NCBI GenBank assembly: GCA_900758475.1
Contig: CAAERQ010000002.1
Coordinates: 1 to 64,000 of the forward strand
Length of the DNA: 64,000 nucleotides
DNA from: an uncultured Collinsella sp.
Lineage (GTDB): Bacteria > Actinomycetota > Coriobacteriia > Coriobacteriales > Coriobacteriaceae
Direction: 5' to 3'
Every line of letters starts with the position of its first letter. The first letter of the stretch is position 1. Under the pieces are notes generated by a model, which made no database searches, was not told the DNA's origin, and worked only from the letters and a program-made list of their open reading frames with translations. The translations under genes and the position numbers were made by a program. Positions 26,176-34,932 of the stretch are shown here, one piece after another.

Positions 26176-26312
26176 TTGCCATTCAATGACGCGGGTTTTC
26201 CAGGTGCCCGAGATTGCCCCGAAAGAGGAGCGCCGCGTACTTCGGTACGCAAGCGACGGTTTGAGGGGCAAGGTCGGGTGCCTGGGAAAGCCGCGCGACG
26301 ATTGAACGGCAA
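26176..26312. repeat. Nested palindrome N8 between amtB and glnK
   Basis: Segmented arms are symmetric over 137 bases: TTGCC.TTCAAT with ATTGAA.GGCAA outermost, then CGCG/CGCG, CCAGG.GCCCGA/TCGGG.GCCTGG, TGCCCC/GGGGCA, and a central GCGTAC TTCG GTACGC hairpin with a cUUCGg tetraloop. The tetraloop suggests the structure acts as RNA. It lies inside the likely amtB-glnK transcript, where it could tune glnK relative to amtB. Confidence 0.75.
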
Positions 26313-26334
26313 GGTGCGGAGCCTGGGGAAGCTG

Positions 26335-27612
26335 CTAATCGAGCCCAGAGAACGAAGGATATGCGCTCTCGCCGTGCTGACTCGCATCCAGGCCCAGCGC
26401 CTCGTCGGCCTCGTCCACGCGCAGGCTGCCGTGGAACAGCGCCTTGGCCACCGCGGCGATTACCAAATCGAGTACCAGCACAAGAGCGACCGTCACCACA
26501 ATGCCCAAAATCTGCGAGATGAGCAGCGACACGTCGCCCGTGTAGAACAGGCCGCCCTTACCGGTCCACGAAAGCTCCGGCACGCAGAACAGGCCCGTGA
26601 GCACGCCGCCCAGGATGCCGCCGATACCGTGGCAACCGAACGCGTCGAGCGCATCGTCGTAGCCGAACTTGGTCTTGAGATGGCTGATGGCCAAGTAGCA
26701 GACGGGCGAGACGATCAGGCCCATAACCAGCGCCGCCCACGGCTCGACAAAGCCCGCACCCGGCGTGACCACCACAAGGCCCGCAACCAAACCGGTGCTA
26801 GCGCCCACCAGCGTGGGACGACCGGTGTGCACGCGCTCGACGGCAAGCCACGAGACCATGCCCGCCGCGCTGGCCGTCACGGTGTTAAGGATGGCGAGTG
26901 CCGCCACGGCGTCGGCCTTAAACTCGCTGCCGCCGTTAAAGCCAAACCAGCCAAACCAAAGCAGGCCGGCGCCCAGCGCCACAAACGGCACGTTATGCGG
27001 ACGATAGCTCACCATGCCAAAGCCGCGACGACGACCGAGCATTAAGCAGAGAATCAGGCCCGTGAGACCCGACGAAATGTGTACTACGTCGCCGCCGGCA
27101 AAGTCGAGTGCGCCGATGATGTCGCCGATAAAGGAGCCATCGCCGCCCCAAACCATGTGGGCGAGCGGCGCATAGACCACGAGCAGCCAAATGCCCAGGA
27201 AGGCCGTCATGGCACCAAACTTAACGCGGCCGGCCAGGCTGCCCGTGACGATAGCAGCCGTGATCATGGCAAACGCCATTTGGAAGGCGATGTTGATGAT
27301 TTGAGGGTAGACGGCACCGTCCGCGGCATTGCCCTCGGCCGTCTGCAGCACCTGGCCGAGCACCGGCAGGCACAGCAGCTGGTCAAGGCCTCCAATAAAC
27401 GGGCTGGAACCGTCGCCGCCGTAGGCCAGCGACCAGCCGGCAACAATCCACAGCACACCAACCAGGCCAATGGCGCCAAAACACATGAGCATGGTGTTGA
27501 TGACATTTTTGCGCCTGGACAGGCCGCCATAGAAAAACGCCAGACCCGGTGTCATTAAAAATACGAGCATGGTGCAGATGAGCATAAACGTTGTCGATCC
27601 CGTATCGTACAT
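26335..27612 (-). CDS. amtB: Ammonium transporter
   Basis: This Amt/Rh channel of about 425 residues has 11 expected membrane segments. Motifs include LMTPGLAFFYGGLSRRKNV, DFAGGDVVHISSGLTGLILCLMLGRR, and the second conserved His in DALDAFGCHGIGGILGGVLTG. It conducts ammonium into the cell. I set the start at ATG 27612 (AAGGGGGAG upstream); the longer frame to 27783 is unsupported. The cytosolic tail after the last segment contains the D-E-A-rich end expected to contact GlnK. Confidence 0.95.
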   Translation of the reverse strand: MYDTGSTTFMLICTMLVFLMTPGLAFFYGGLSRRKNVINTMLMCFGAIGLVGVLWIVAGWSLAYGGDGSSPFIGGLDQLLCLPVLGQVLQTAEGNAADGAVYPQIINIAFQMAFAMITAAIVTGSLAGRVKFGAMTAFLGIWLLVVYAPLAHMVWGGDGSFIGDIIGALDFAGGDVVHISSGLTGLILCLMLGRRRGFGMVSYRPHNVPFVALGAGLLWFGWFGFNGGSEFKADAVAALAILNTVTASAAGMVSWLAVERVHTGRPTLVGASTGLVAGLVVVTPGAGFVEPWAALVMGLIVSPVCYLAISHLKTKFGYDDALDAFGCHGIGGILGGVLTGLFCVPELSWTGKGGLFYTGDVSLLISQILGIVVTVALVLVLDLVIAAVAKALFHGSLRVDEADEALGLDASQHGESAYPSFSGLD

Positions 27613-27809
27613 TCGCTCCCCCTTAGTCACATGAACGTTGTCGGCGCCCATAATGCGGCCGAGGGGCAACTGGTATAGACCAGATACGGCGTTGTTAAAC
27701 GCCGCGTTGTCGAATGGAAACGGTGCCGCAATCTTGGAAACGGCGCGGCAACGGACGCGAAACGAACGGGAATACGCGAGCAAGGGGGCCGTGAGCGCGC
27801 CCGTCCCGG

Positions 27810-28829
27810 CTAGCGCCGAAACAGCTCGTGAGCGCGGTCGCGGAGATTAGTTGCTCGAATGACACCCTCGTAGCGGTTGATGCGCAAGCGCGGGAAGGCA
27901 TTGAAGAAGCGCAGGTCGCGACGACTGAGCGACACACTCGGCACCGGACGGTTCGCGCGCCTGCCGGCAAGGCGACGACTGAGCGACGGACGCGGCACGC
28001 TCGGCGCGGCATCGACCACGCGGCGGGCGGCAAGCGCCAGGCCATGAGCGCCGTCCGAGATAAACGTCGGCATCGAAGCCTTCTCACGCAGGGCATCGAG
28101 CGTTGCGTCGCCCAGCTCGGCCAGCCACGCGTTAACGGCACGGCTGCGGATATGCGTCTGCGCCACCGAGTCGATCGCCGAATCGGGAATACGTTCGAGC
28201 ATGGAGTCAGACGCGTCGGCAAGCGACTCGTTGATGCGGTCGGCAAGGTCGGCGCGCACACGCTCCAGCTGATCGGACAAACGGCGCCAGCTGGCCAAAG
28301 AGCACACCGCATCGACCATCATCGCGACCGCGACGATAAAGGCCGCCAGCCGCACAATCAGCACCGGCAGATGGCCGAGCAGCCCCAGCAATGCCGGCTC
28401 CACTAAACGGCAAATGCACAGCGCACCCAGGCCAAACGCGCAGGCCCAGTACAGACAGATGCGTCCATGCAAATTAAACGGCAGGTGCGAGTAATCCCAA
28501 AAGCGAGCGCCTGTTGTCTTTTCCAATAGGAGGCCCACACTGTACTCGATTACGCTGCATACAAGCGCCGCCGCGACAAACTGGCCCGAGGCATCCGGAA
28601 TCCCGCGCAGCAAAAGCCAGCAGGCTATGCCGCCCACACCATAGATAGGACAACACGGCCCCAGCAAGAATCCGCTGTTGGCGAAGCGTCCTTGGTTAAG
28701 CATGGCGCATACTGTCGACTCCCATGCCCAGCCGCAAAACCCGTAAAAGGCAAACGAGAGTACCAGTGCCGAGAGTGGACAGGCGGCAAGCGTCGCGCCG
28801 CCAAACGCCATATCAATCGCGGTTTCCAC
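27810..28829 (-). CDS. ABC_trans_CmpB-type membrane protein
   Basis: This 339-residue protein has an N-terminal membrane domain (about five segments to residue 190) with FAFYGFCGWAWESTVCAMLNQGRFANSGFLLGPCCPIYGVG and EYSVGLLLEKTTGARFWDYSHLPFNLHGRICL, the hallmark of the putative ABC-permease CmpB family (PF06541). A soluble helical, arginine-rich C terminus follows. The start is a GTG overlapping the end of the HD gene region, with GAGGG upstream, so the two genes form an operon. No ATPase is nearby, so the ABC label is only historical; function is unknown. Confidence 0.85.
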   Translation of the reverse strand: METAIDMAFGGATLAACPLSALVLSFAFYGFCGWAWESTVCAMLNQGRFANSGFLLGPCCPIYGVGGIACWLLLRGIPDASGQFVAAALVCSVIEYSVGLLLEKTTGARFWDYSHLPFNLHGRICLYWACAFGLGALCICRLVEPALLGLLGHLPVLIVRLAAFIVAVAMMVDAVCSLASWRRLSDQLERVRADLADRINESLADASDSMLERIPDSAIDSVAQTHIRSRAVNAWLAELGDATLDALREKASMPTFISDGAHGLALAARRVVDAAPSVPRPSLSRRLAGRRANRPVPSVSLSRRDLRFFNAFPRLRINRYEGVIRATNLRDRAHELFRR

Positions 28830-28832
28830 CGT

Positions 28833-29369
28833 CTACCCTCTCCTCTTTTCGCTCGATGCTTTACTCATGCCATCGTCAGCCTCGTCCTTGCGCGGCAGAC
28901 GGCCGGCGGCCGTCTCGCACAGTGCGCACCACTTATCAGCCAGGCACACAATCCATGCCTCGCGACACGTCGGCGGCACTGGCACCAGCGGAAACATATG
29001 TCGCGCGATAATATTCCGTTCGCGCGGCGTCAGCTCAAAATCCTCTTCGGCACGTGCCAGGGCAAAAAATGGATGCCGAAATCCGTGCAGTCGATGGCTC
29101 GGATCGGGGTCATGCCAATCGTAGAGAAAGTAATCGTGTAACAAGGCTCCGCGCAACAGCGATGCACGGTCGACCGAAATGCCAGCACGGCCCAAGCGCT
29201 CGGCAAAGGACAGGCTCGCCCGCGCTACCGAAGTCACATGTGCATAGACCGTCACGTCGCCATGCTGGATAAACTCGTGCGTCAGGTCCAAGCGGCCCGC
29301 CTGGGCCAGCTGGTGGGCGGCATAGTCGACCTCGTGCGCGATTTTCTCGGCACGAACGGCATCAGACAT
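28833..29369 (-). CDS. HD-domain phosphohydrolase
   Basis: This HD-superfamily protein of about 178 residues has EFIQHGDVTVYAHVTSVARAS, then LLRGALLHDYFLYDWH, with the second HD pair at HDYF, and IIARHMFPL. The order (H, HD, H) matches a metal-dependent phosphohydrolase fold. The start at 29369 follows GAAGGAGG. It stands directly upstream of the CmpB-type membrane gene with a gap of a few bases. Substrate is unknown. Confidence 0.85.
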   Translation of the reverse strand: MSDAVRAEKIAHEVDYAAHQLAQAGRLDLTHEFIQHGDVTVYAHVTSVARASLSFAERLGRAGISVDRASLLRGALLHDYFLYDWHDPDPSHRLHGFRHPFFALARAEEDFELTPRERNIIARHMFPLVPVPPTCREAWIVCLADKWCALCETAAGRLPRKDEADDGMSKASSEKRRG

Positions 29370-29597
29370 GCTGCCTCCTTCCAGCGGCTCACGGCGGCAA
29401 GCCACGGCCTGCACGCATTGAATAAAATCATCATCGAATCTACCAGTATGGCATCGGACAAAACGTTTTGCCCCGCCAGTTGGCGAATTACCGCGCCGCC
29501 GTCACATATCAAACGCCAAAATGTGCGAGACTGTTCTGTGCAATTGTGCCGGCCGAGGGAGCGCCGGCGCTCGATTCGCATGGAGTAACCCACAACG

Positions 29598-31379
29598 ATG
29601 CTGCTTACGCAAACGACAACGCCCGAGGACGTCAAGGCTCTTAATCGCGCCGAGCTCCCGCAGCTCTGCGACGAGATTCGCCACGCCATCCTCGAAAGCT
29701 CCGCCGCTGTCGGCGGACACGTTGCCCCCAACCTGGGCGTCGTTGAGCTCACGGTCGCGCTCCATCGCGTGTTTAACTCCCCCACCGACAAAATTGTCTT
29801 TGACGTGTCGCACCAGACCTACGCCCACAAGGCGTTGACCGGGCGCGCGTACACCTATATCGACCCGGAGCGTTATGGTGAAGCTTCCGGCTTTGCCAAT
29901 CCCGACGAGTCCGAGCATGACCTGTTTGCCATGGGTCACACCTCGACCTCGGTGAGCTTGGGCTGCGGCCTTGCCCATGCGCGCGACCTTGCGGGTGACA
30001 CGTATAACGTCATTACCGTTATTGGCGACGGCTCGCTTTCGGGCGGCCTGGCGTTTGAGGGCTTTAACAATGCCGCCGAGCTCGACAGCAACCTGATCAT
30101 CATCGTCAACGATAACGACCAGTCCATTGCCGAAAACCACGGTGGCCTCTATCGCAATCTGGCCGAGCTGCGCGCCAGCAACGGCACCTGTGAGCGCAAC
30201 GTTTTCCGAGCGCTGGGGCTCGACTATCGCTACCTGGACGCCGGTAACGATGTCCAAGCGCTGGTCGATACGCTGCAGGAGCTGCGCGACATCGATCACC
30301 CCATCGTGCTGCACGTCTCCACCGCCAAGGGCAAGGGCTTTGAGCCGGCCCAGAGCGATCCCGAACACTGGCATCATGTGGGGCCCTTCGATATGGCAAC
30401 CGGCCGCAAACTTTGCCCGGGCCACCCGAGCGAGCCCGCACCGCGCACCTATGCCGATATTACGAGCGAGGCACTCAGCGCCGCTATCGCGAACGACCCG
30501 CAGGTTGTCGCCATCACGGCTGCCACACCCTATATCATGGGCTTTACGCCCGAGCTTCGCGCCGCGGCAGGCAAGCAGTTTGTCGACGTGGGCATTGCCG
30601 AAGAGCATGCCGTCACCTTTGCCACCGCGCTCGCCAGCGCCGGCGCCAAGCCGGTCTTTGGCGCATACGGCACGTTTTTGCAGCGCGCCTACGATGAACT
30701 GTGGCACGACCTGTGCCTCAACGACGCCCCCGCAACCATCCTGGTGTTTGGCGCTTCGGTCTTTGGCACAACGTCCGAGACGCACCTCTCGTTCTTTGAT
30801 ATTTCCATGCTGGGCGGACTTCCCAACATGCGCTACCTGGCACCGGCCTGCATGGAAGAATACCTGTCCATGCTGAGCTGGTCGCTTGACCACCGCGAGC
30901 ATCCCGTGGCAATCCGCGTACCGGGCATCGGCCTGGTAAGCCGTCCCGATCTGGCGCCCGCCGAGGGCGCCGATTACAGCGTCGTGCGCTACAACGTCGC
31001 GCGTCAGGGCCGCGATGTAGCCGTGCTTGCGCTTGGCGACTTCTTTGAACTGGGCGAGCACGTGGCAAACCGCTTGGCTGCCGAGTACGGCATCGAGGCC
31101 ACGCTCGTCAACCCGCGCTTTGCAACCGAGCTTGACCGCAAGTTTCTCGACAGCCTTGCCGCCGAGCATCGCGTTGTCGTCACCCTCGAGGACGGCATCT
31201 TGGACGGTGGGTGGGGCGAGCGTGTCGCGTGCTACTTGGCCTGCACGCCAGTGCGCACGCGCACCTTTGGCATCGCCAAGGGCTTTCCCGACCGCTACGA
31301 CCCCAACGAGCTGCTCGCGCAGAACGGCATGACGGTCGAGAACATGGCCGCCGAAGCCGTAAGGCTACTCAACGAGTAA
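29598..31379 (+). CDS. dxs: 1-deoxy-D-xylulose-5-phosphate synthase-like, divergent
   Basis: This 593-residue thiamine-diphosphate enzyme of the DXS family has HVAPNLGVVELTVALH, DVSHQTYAHKALTGR, the TPP motif GDGSLSGGLAFEGFNN..NDND, and the pyrimidine-domain GIAEEHAVTFATALA. DXS makes 1-deoxyxylulose 5-phosphate for isoprenoids, thiamine and pyridoxal. The substrate-phosphate loop is unusual: canonical DRAGxVGxDGxTHxG reads FGASVFGTTSETHLS, so the Arg and Asp that grip glyceraldehyde 3-phosphate are missing. It may be the sole DXS in divergent form or a paralogue with another acceptor. It is monocistronic, with a strong terminator. Confidence 0.8.
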   Translation: MLLTQTTTPEDVKALNRAELPQLCDEIRHAILESSAAVGGHVAPNLGVVELTVALHRVFNSPTDKIVFDVSHQTYAHKALTGRAYTYIDPERYGEASGFANPDESEHDLFAMGHTSTSVSLGCGLAHARDLAGDTYNVITVIGDGSLSGGLAFEGFNNAAELDSNLIIIVNDNDQSIAENHGGLYRNLAELRASNGTCERNVFRALGLDYRYLDAGNDVQALVDTLQELRDIDHPIVLHVSTAKGKGFEPAQSDPEHWHHVGPFDMATGRKLCPGHPSEPAPRTYADITSEALSAAIANDPQVVAITAATPYIMGFTPELRAAAGKQFVDVGIAEEHAVTFATALASAGAKPVFGAYGTFLQRAYDELWHDLCLNDAPATILVFGASVFGTTSETHLSFFDISMLGGLPNMRYLAPACMEEYLSMLSWSLDHREHPVAIRVPGIGLVSRPDLAPAEGADYSVVRYNVARQGRDVAVLALGDFFELGEHVANRLAAEYGIEATLVNPRFATELDRKFLDSLAAEHRVVVTLEDGILDGGWGERVACYLACTPVRTRTFGIAKGFPDRYDPNELLAQNGMTVENMAAEAVRLLNE

Positions 31380-31381
31380 AA

Positions 31382-31421
31382 AACCTCCGCAAGGGAAGCA
31401 CCCCTGCGGAGGTTTTATTTT
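31382..31421 (+). terminator. dxs terminator
   Basis: AACCTCCGCAAGGG pairs with CCCCTGCGGAGGTT, followed by TTATTTT, right after the stop. Confidence 0.93.
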
Positions 31422-31434
31422 CACAGCTCAATCA

Positions 31435-31652
31435 TCTCAATCTGTAACATCTAGGACCCAAATTCCCGTCTAACTGTTACAGATCGAGACAAACCGTCTT
31501 TACCCCTGTTGTTTGTCTCAATCTGTAACAGATAGAGACCTTTTGTCCGTCCAGATGTTACAGATTGAGACATTCGAATCCCCCTAAGGAGATAATCTCG
31601 ATCTGTAATAGTTACTCGGCAAAAACGGCTGCAGATGTTACAGATCGAGACA
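31435..31652. repeat. Tandem array of three ~57-bp palindromes
   Basis: Three successive units (31435-31489, 31514-31572, 31596-31652) each have arms of the type TGTCTCAATCTGTAACA / TGTTACAGATTGAGACA with a 22-26-base unique loop. Unit 2 is perfect over 17 bases. Unit 3 changes both arms together (TCTCGATC with GATCGAGA), keeping the pairing. The array fills the gap between convergent dxs and the alcohol dehydrogenase. It is not a CRISPR array because the repeats alternate in orientation. Confidence 0.9.
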
Positions 31653-31666
31653 AAGCAGCAAGGCAA

Positions 31667-32869
31667 TTAGCGGTAGCTGTTCTTGAGGATTTCGACGACG
31701 TCGGGGCCGGTCAGCGTTACGGGGTCGTGGCTAAACAGGACGCCGTTGGTCGTCAGAGCGTTGTGCGCGATGGCCGGCAGCTCTTCGACCGTAATCCCCC
31801 ACTCGCTCATGGCAAGGTCGGCCACGTGGCAAGCCTCCATCAGGCGCGTAAGCTCAACCACAAAATCGTGCGGATCATCCGCAGCGGCATTACCCATCAG
31901 ACGCGCCATATCGATATAGCGCTCGGGTGCGGCACCGTGATCGATCATCCACGTGTGATAGGCACGGGCGATCATAATGAGGCCGGCGCCGTGCGGCAGG
32001 TCGTGATGATGCGCACTCATGCCATGTTCAAGACCATGCGAGCCCGTGGTGCCCGAGGCATCCATGGCATAACCGCCGAGCGTGTTGGCAAACGCAAGGC
32101 TCGAGCGCGCCTCCAGGTCATCGCCATTATTGACGCACGTAGGCAGCGCCGCGGCGGCACGGCGGATGCCTTCGCGGCAAACCATGTCACCCATGGGCGT
32201 GTTGGTATTTGAGATGTAGCACTCAACGCAATGGAACAGGGCGTCGAATCCCTGATAGGCGGTCAGACGCGCCGGGACGCTCACCATGAGCTCGGGGTCG
32301 ACGACCGAAAGCACCGGGAACAGGCGCGGATCGCCCAGGCGAAGCTTCTCGTCATTCTCCTCGCAGGACAGGACACCGCCCGCATCGACCTCGGAGCCGG
32401 TACCCGCCGTGGTGGTCACGCAAACAAGCGGCAGCGGATCATTGGGGATGGGCAGACCGAGCGCAGTGCCACCGTTCACAAAGTCCCAGATGTCACCGGG
32501 GCACTCGTTGCCCTCGGCATCGGTATGCGGGTTGGCCGCCACCGCGCAGATACCCTTGCTGCCATCCATGACCGAACCGCCGCCAAGCGCCAGTACAAAA
32601 TCACAGCCATGGGTACGCGCCATCCAGCCACCAGCGTTGACGGTCTCGCGCAAGGGATTGGGCTCAATGCGATCGAACAGCTCATGCGCCACGCCAGCGC
32701 GATCGAGCTCAGCCTCCACGCGCCCCAGATATCCAAAGCGCTTGACCGAGTTGCCGCCGGTCGTAACGATGAGCGCTTTGGTGCCGGGTAGCTTCTGCGC
32801 GCCCAGCTCGCCCAACTTGCCCGCACCAAACAGCACCTTGGTCGGTGCGAAAAACGAATAGCCGTTCAT
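31667..32869 (-). CDS. Iron-containing alcohol dehydrogenase
   Basis: This 400-residue Fe-ADH (type III) protein has the NAD(P)-binding GGGSVMDGSKGI, TTTAGTGSEV, and the metal-binding residues in FDALFHCVE, GSHGLEHGMSAHHHDLPHGAGL. It is related to butanol dehydrogenase BdhA and YqhD-like reductases, which reduce aldehydes to alcohols at the end of fermentation. AAGGAG precedes the ATG. It is monocistronic. Confidence 0.93.
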   Translation of the reverse strand: MNGYSFFAPTKVLFGAGKLGELGAQKLPGTKALIVTTGGNSVKRFGYLGRVEAELDRAGVAHELFDRIEPNPLRETVNAGGWMARTHGCDFVLALGGGSVMDGSKGICAVAANPHTDAEGNECPGDIWDFVNGGTALGLPIPNDPLPLVCVTTTAGTGSEVDAGGVLSCEENDEKLRLGDPRLFPVLSVVDPELMVSVPARLTAYQGFDALFHCVECYISNTNTPMGDMVCREGIRRAAAALPTCVNNGDDLEARSSLAFANTLGGYAMDASGTTGSHGLEHGMSAHHHDLPHGAGLIMIARAYHTWMIDHGAAPERYIDMARLMGNAAADDPHDFVVELTRLMEACHVADLAMSEWGITVEELPAIAHNALTTNGVLFSHDPVTLTGPDVVEILKNSYR

Positions 32870-32972
32870 ACGCGGTCTCCTTACTTATATATGCGTCGCG
32901 TTGCCGCCATTATAGCGACCGCAGCGAGCGACCACGCCGTCCGCAAAACGCTTTCTTAACTACAATAATCAA

Positions 32973-33023
32973 CGTTTGCCCAGATAAAACCTGCCAAAAT
33001 AAACCTGTCCCTTTTTGGTAGGT
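32973..33023. repeat. Dispersed GGGACAGG-loop palindrome, copy 2
   Basis: CCTGCCAAAA and TTTTTGGTAGG arms around TAAACCTGTCCC, with the shared left flank CGTTTGCCCAGATAAAA. This copy lies between divergent genes, so it cannot be a terminator for either. It is close to the promoter of the ABC importer. Confidence 0.85.
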
Positions 33024-33065
33024 AGAATAACCCATAAGGTAAGTATGTTTCTGAGTTATTTCGTG

Positions 33066-33095
33066 TTGACCCGTCTGAACGCAATGGGGTATAAC
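33066..33095 (+). promoter_or_regulatory. Sigma-70-type promoter of amino acid importer
   Basis: TTGACC, an 18-base spacer and TATAAC, 44 bases ahead of the binding-protein ATG. Confidence 0.7.
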
Positions 33096-33138
33096 TCTAC
33101 TCAACCGCTAGGGATTTTATTGAGAAAGGTGTTCTACC

Positions 33139-34134
33139 ATGAGCAAGAACCTCTCCCAGCAGGTCGTTCTCGACCGCCGCGGCTTCGTTGCCGCCACCTT
33201 CGCAACCGTCGCCGGCCTTGGTCTTGCCGGCTGCTCTGACACCAGCGCCGAGGCCGACAAGGGCTCCGCCGCCGGCTCCTCCAAGAGCTCCAATGATACC
33301 GAGGCTTCCACCACGCTCGATGCCAAGGCATTCGACAAGCTCGTCGACAACGGCCCCAAGGCCGATGACGATGCCATCGCCGCCAGCACCTGGGCCACGG
33401 CCGTCAAGGACGCCGGCGTCTTTAAGATCGGTGGCGTTCAGACCTCCACGCTCTTCTCCCTCCTCAACGAGAAAGACGGTCAGACCCGCGGCTTCGACGC
33501 CGGTATCGCGCAGCTTCTGTCCAGCTACATCCTGGGCGAGAACAAGGTCGAGATCACCCAGGTGACCTCGGACACGCGCGAGTCCGTCCTGCAGAACGGC
33601 CAGGTCGACGCTGTCTTTGCCACCTACACCATCACTGACGAGCGCAAGAAGCTCGTCTCCTTTGCCGGTCCCTACTACTACACGCAGCAGGCCATCCTGG
33701 TGCTCGCCGATAACGACGACATCAAGAGCGTCGACGACCTGGCTGACAAGAACGTCGCCGTCCAGTCCGGCTCCAACGGCCCCGCCATCCTGGAGGAGTT
33801 CGCCCCCAAGGCCAGCCAGCAGGAGTTCAAGACCGACGAGGAGGCCCGCCAGGCACTCCAGCAGGGCCGCGTTGACGCCTACGTCATCGATAACAACATG
33901 CAGCAGAGCGCCCTGGTCCGCGAGCCCGGTAAGTACAAGATCGCCGGCAAGCCCTTCGGCAGCAAGGAACCCTATGGCATCGGTCTGCCGCTCGATTCCG
34001 ACGGCGTCGCCTTCGTTAACGACTTCCTTAAGAAGATCGAGGACGACGGCACCTGGACCGAGCTGTGGCAGATCTGCATCGGCGACCGCACGGGCGACAC
34101 CAATGTTCCCGAGCTGCCCGAGATCGGCGCCTAG
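33139..34134 (+). CDS. Amino acid ABC transporter binding lipoprotein
   Basis: This 331-residue family-3 solute-binding protein has a signal peptide with a twin-arginine-like DRRGFVAATF, a hydrophobic stretch and lipobox LAGC (Cys at about 34), then a Ser/Glu-rich linker. The mature part has GGVQTSTLFSLLNEKDGQTRGFDAGIAQLLSSYIL and QVDAVFATYTITDERKKLVSFAGPYYYTQQAILVL, typical of glutamate/glutamine-type binding proteins (GluB, GlnH). It is anchored outside the cytoplasmic membrane after Lgt modification. A terminator-like hairpin separates it from the permease genes, allowing a surplus of binding protein. Confidence 0.93.
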   Translation: MSKNLSQQVVLDRRGFVAATFATVAGLGLAGCSDTSAEADKGSAAGSSKSSNDTEASTTLDAKAFDKLVDNGPKADDDAIAASTWATAVKDAGVFKIGGVQTSTLFSLLNEKDGQTRGFDAGIAQLLSSYILGENKVEITQVTSDTRESVLQNGQVDAVFATYTITDERKKLVSFAGPYYYTQQAILVLADNDDIKSVDDLADKNVAVQSGSNGPAILEEFAPKASQQEFKTDEEARQALQQGRVDAYVIDNNMQQSALVREPGKYKIAGKPFGSKEPYGIGLPLDSDGVAFVNDFLKKIEDDGTWTELWQICIGDRTGDTNVPELPEIGA

Positions 34135-34222
34135 GCAGCGAGCCTGGTAACGGCCGCAACGAAACCATATGGAAACGCATGATGCGCTTTATTGCGGTAA
34201 ACTGTTTCCTCACTGAGTTGTC

Positions 34223-34250
34223 GGGGCTTCCGTACACACGGGAGCCCCTT
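34223..34250 (+). terminator. Internal terminator/attenuator between binding protein and permeases
   Basis: GGGGCTTCCGT pairs with ACGGGAGCCCC followed by TTTCCTT. It lies 90 bases after the binding-protein stop and 23 bases before the permease ATG, so partial read-through would set stoichiometry. Confidence 0.85.
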
Positions 34251-34272
34251 TCCTTATCGGCGGGAGGTCCGC

Positions 34273-34932
34273 ATGAGTCTCTCCGAGCTCTGGTCGCTCT
34301 ATGGCCAGAACTATATCGACGCGCTGCTAGCAACCTGGGGCATGACGCTTGAGTCGTTTGCCATCGCCATGGTGCTGGCCGTCGCCGTCACCGTGATGCG
34401 CGTGTCGCCGCTCAAGCCGCTGCGCGTCTTTGGCGACCTGTATGTCCAGGTCTTCCGTAACATCCCCGGCATCGCACTGCTCATCATCGTCGTCTATGCG
34501 CTGCCGCCGCTCAAGGTCGTCCTACCCTACCGCACCTGCGTTATCGTCGCCACGGTTCTTTTGGGCTCGGCCTTTGGCTCCGAGAACTTTATGAGCGGCA
34601 TCAACACCGTCGGCGTCGGTCAGGTCGAAGCCGCACGTTCGCTCGGCATGAGCTTCAGCCGTATCCTCGCCAAGATCGTGATTCCGCAGGCGCTGCGCTC
34701 GAGCGTGTTGCCCATGACCAACCTCTTTATCGCCGTCATGCTCACCACCGCGCTCGGCAGTCAGGTGCCACTTAAACCGCAGGAGCTCACCGGAGTGGTG
34801 AGCTACATCAACACGCGCTCGCTCGGCGGCGTCGCCGCGTTCTTTATCTCGGCGCTCGGCTACCTGGGCACTGCCTTTGTGGTGAGCCACATTGGCAACT
34901 ACATTGATAAGAAGGTGAGGATCCTCCGATGA
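34273..34932 (+). CDS. Polar amino acid ABC permease 1
   Basis: This 219-residue HisM/GluC-type permease has five or six membrane segments and the EAA loop EAARSLGMSFSRILAKIVIPQALRSSVLPM that contacts the ATPase. GGGAGG precedes the ATG. Its TGA overlaps the ATG of the next gene (ATGA). With the following genes it forms a heterodimeric importer for a polar amino acid, probably glutamate or glutamine. Confidence 0.93.
   Translation: MSLSELWSLYGQNYIDALLATWGMTLESFAIAMVLAVAVTVMRVSPLKPLRVFGDLYVQVFRNIPGIALLIIVVYALPPLKVVLPYRTCVIVATVLLGSAFGSENFMSGINTVGVGQVEAARSLGMSFSRILAKIVIPQALRSSVLPMTNLFIAVMLTTALGSQVPLKPQELTGVVSYINTRSLGGVAAFFISALGYLGTAFVVSHIGNYIDKKVRILR

Noticed and set aside
31435..31652. Possible CRISPR array
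   Set aside because: The repeats alternate in orientation (palindromic pairs), there are only three units, spacers are not constant in length and no cas genes are present.
34140..34222. Riboswitch ahead of the ABC permeases
   Set aside because: Only a simple terminator-like hairpin is visible, with no conserved aptamer I can recognise.
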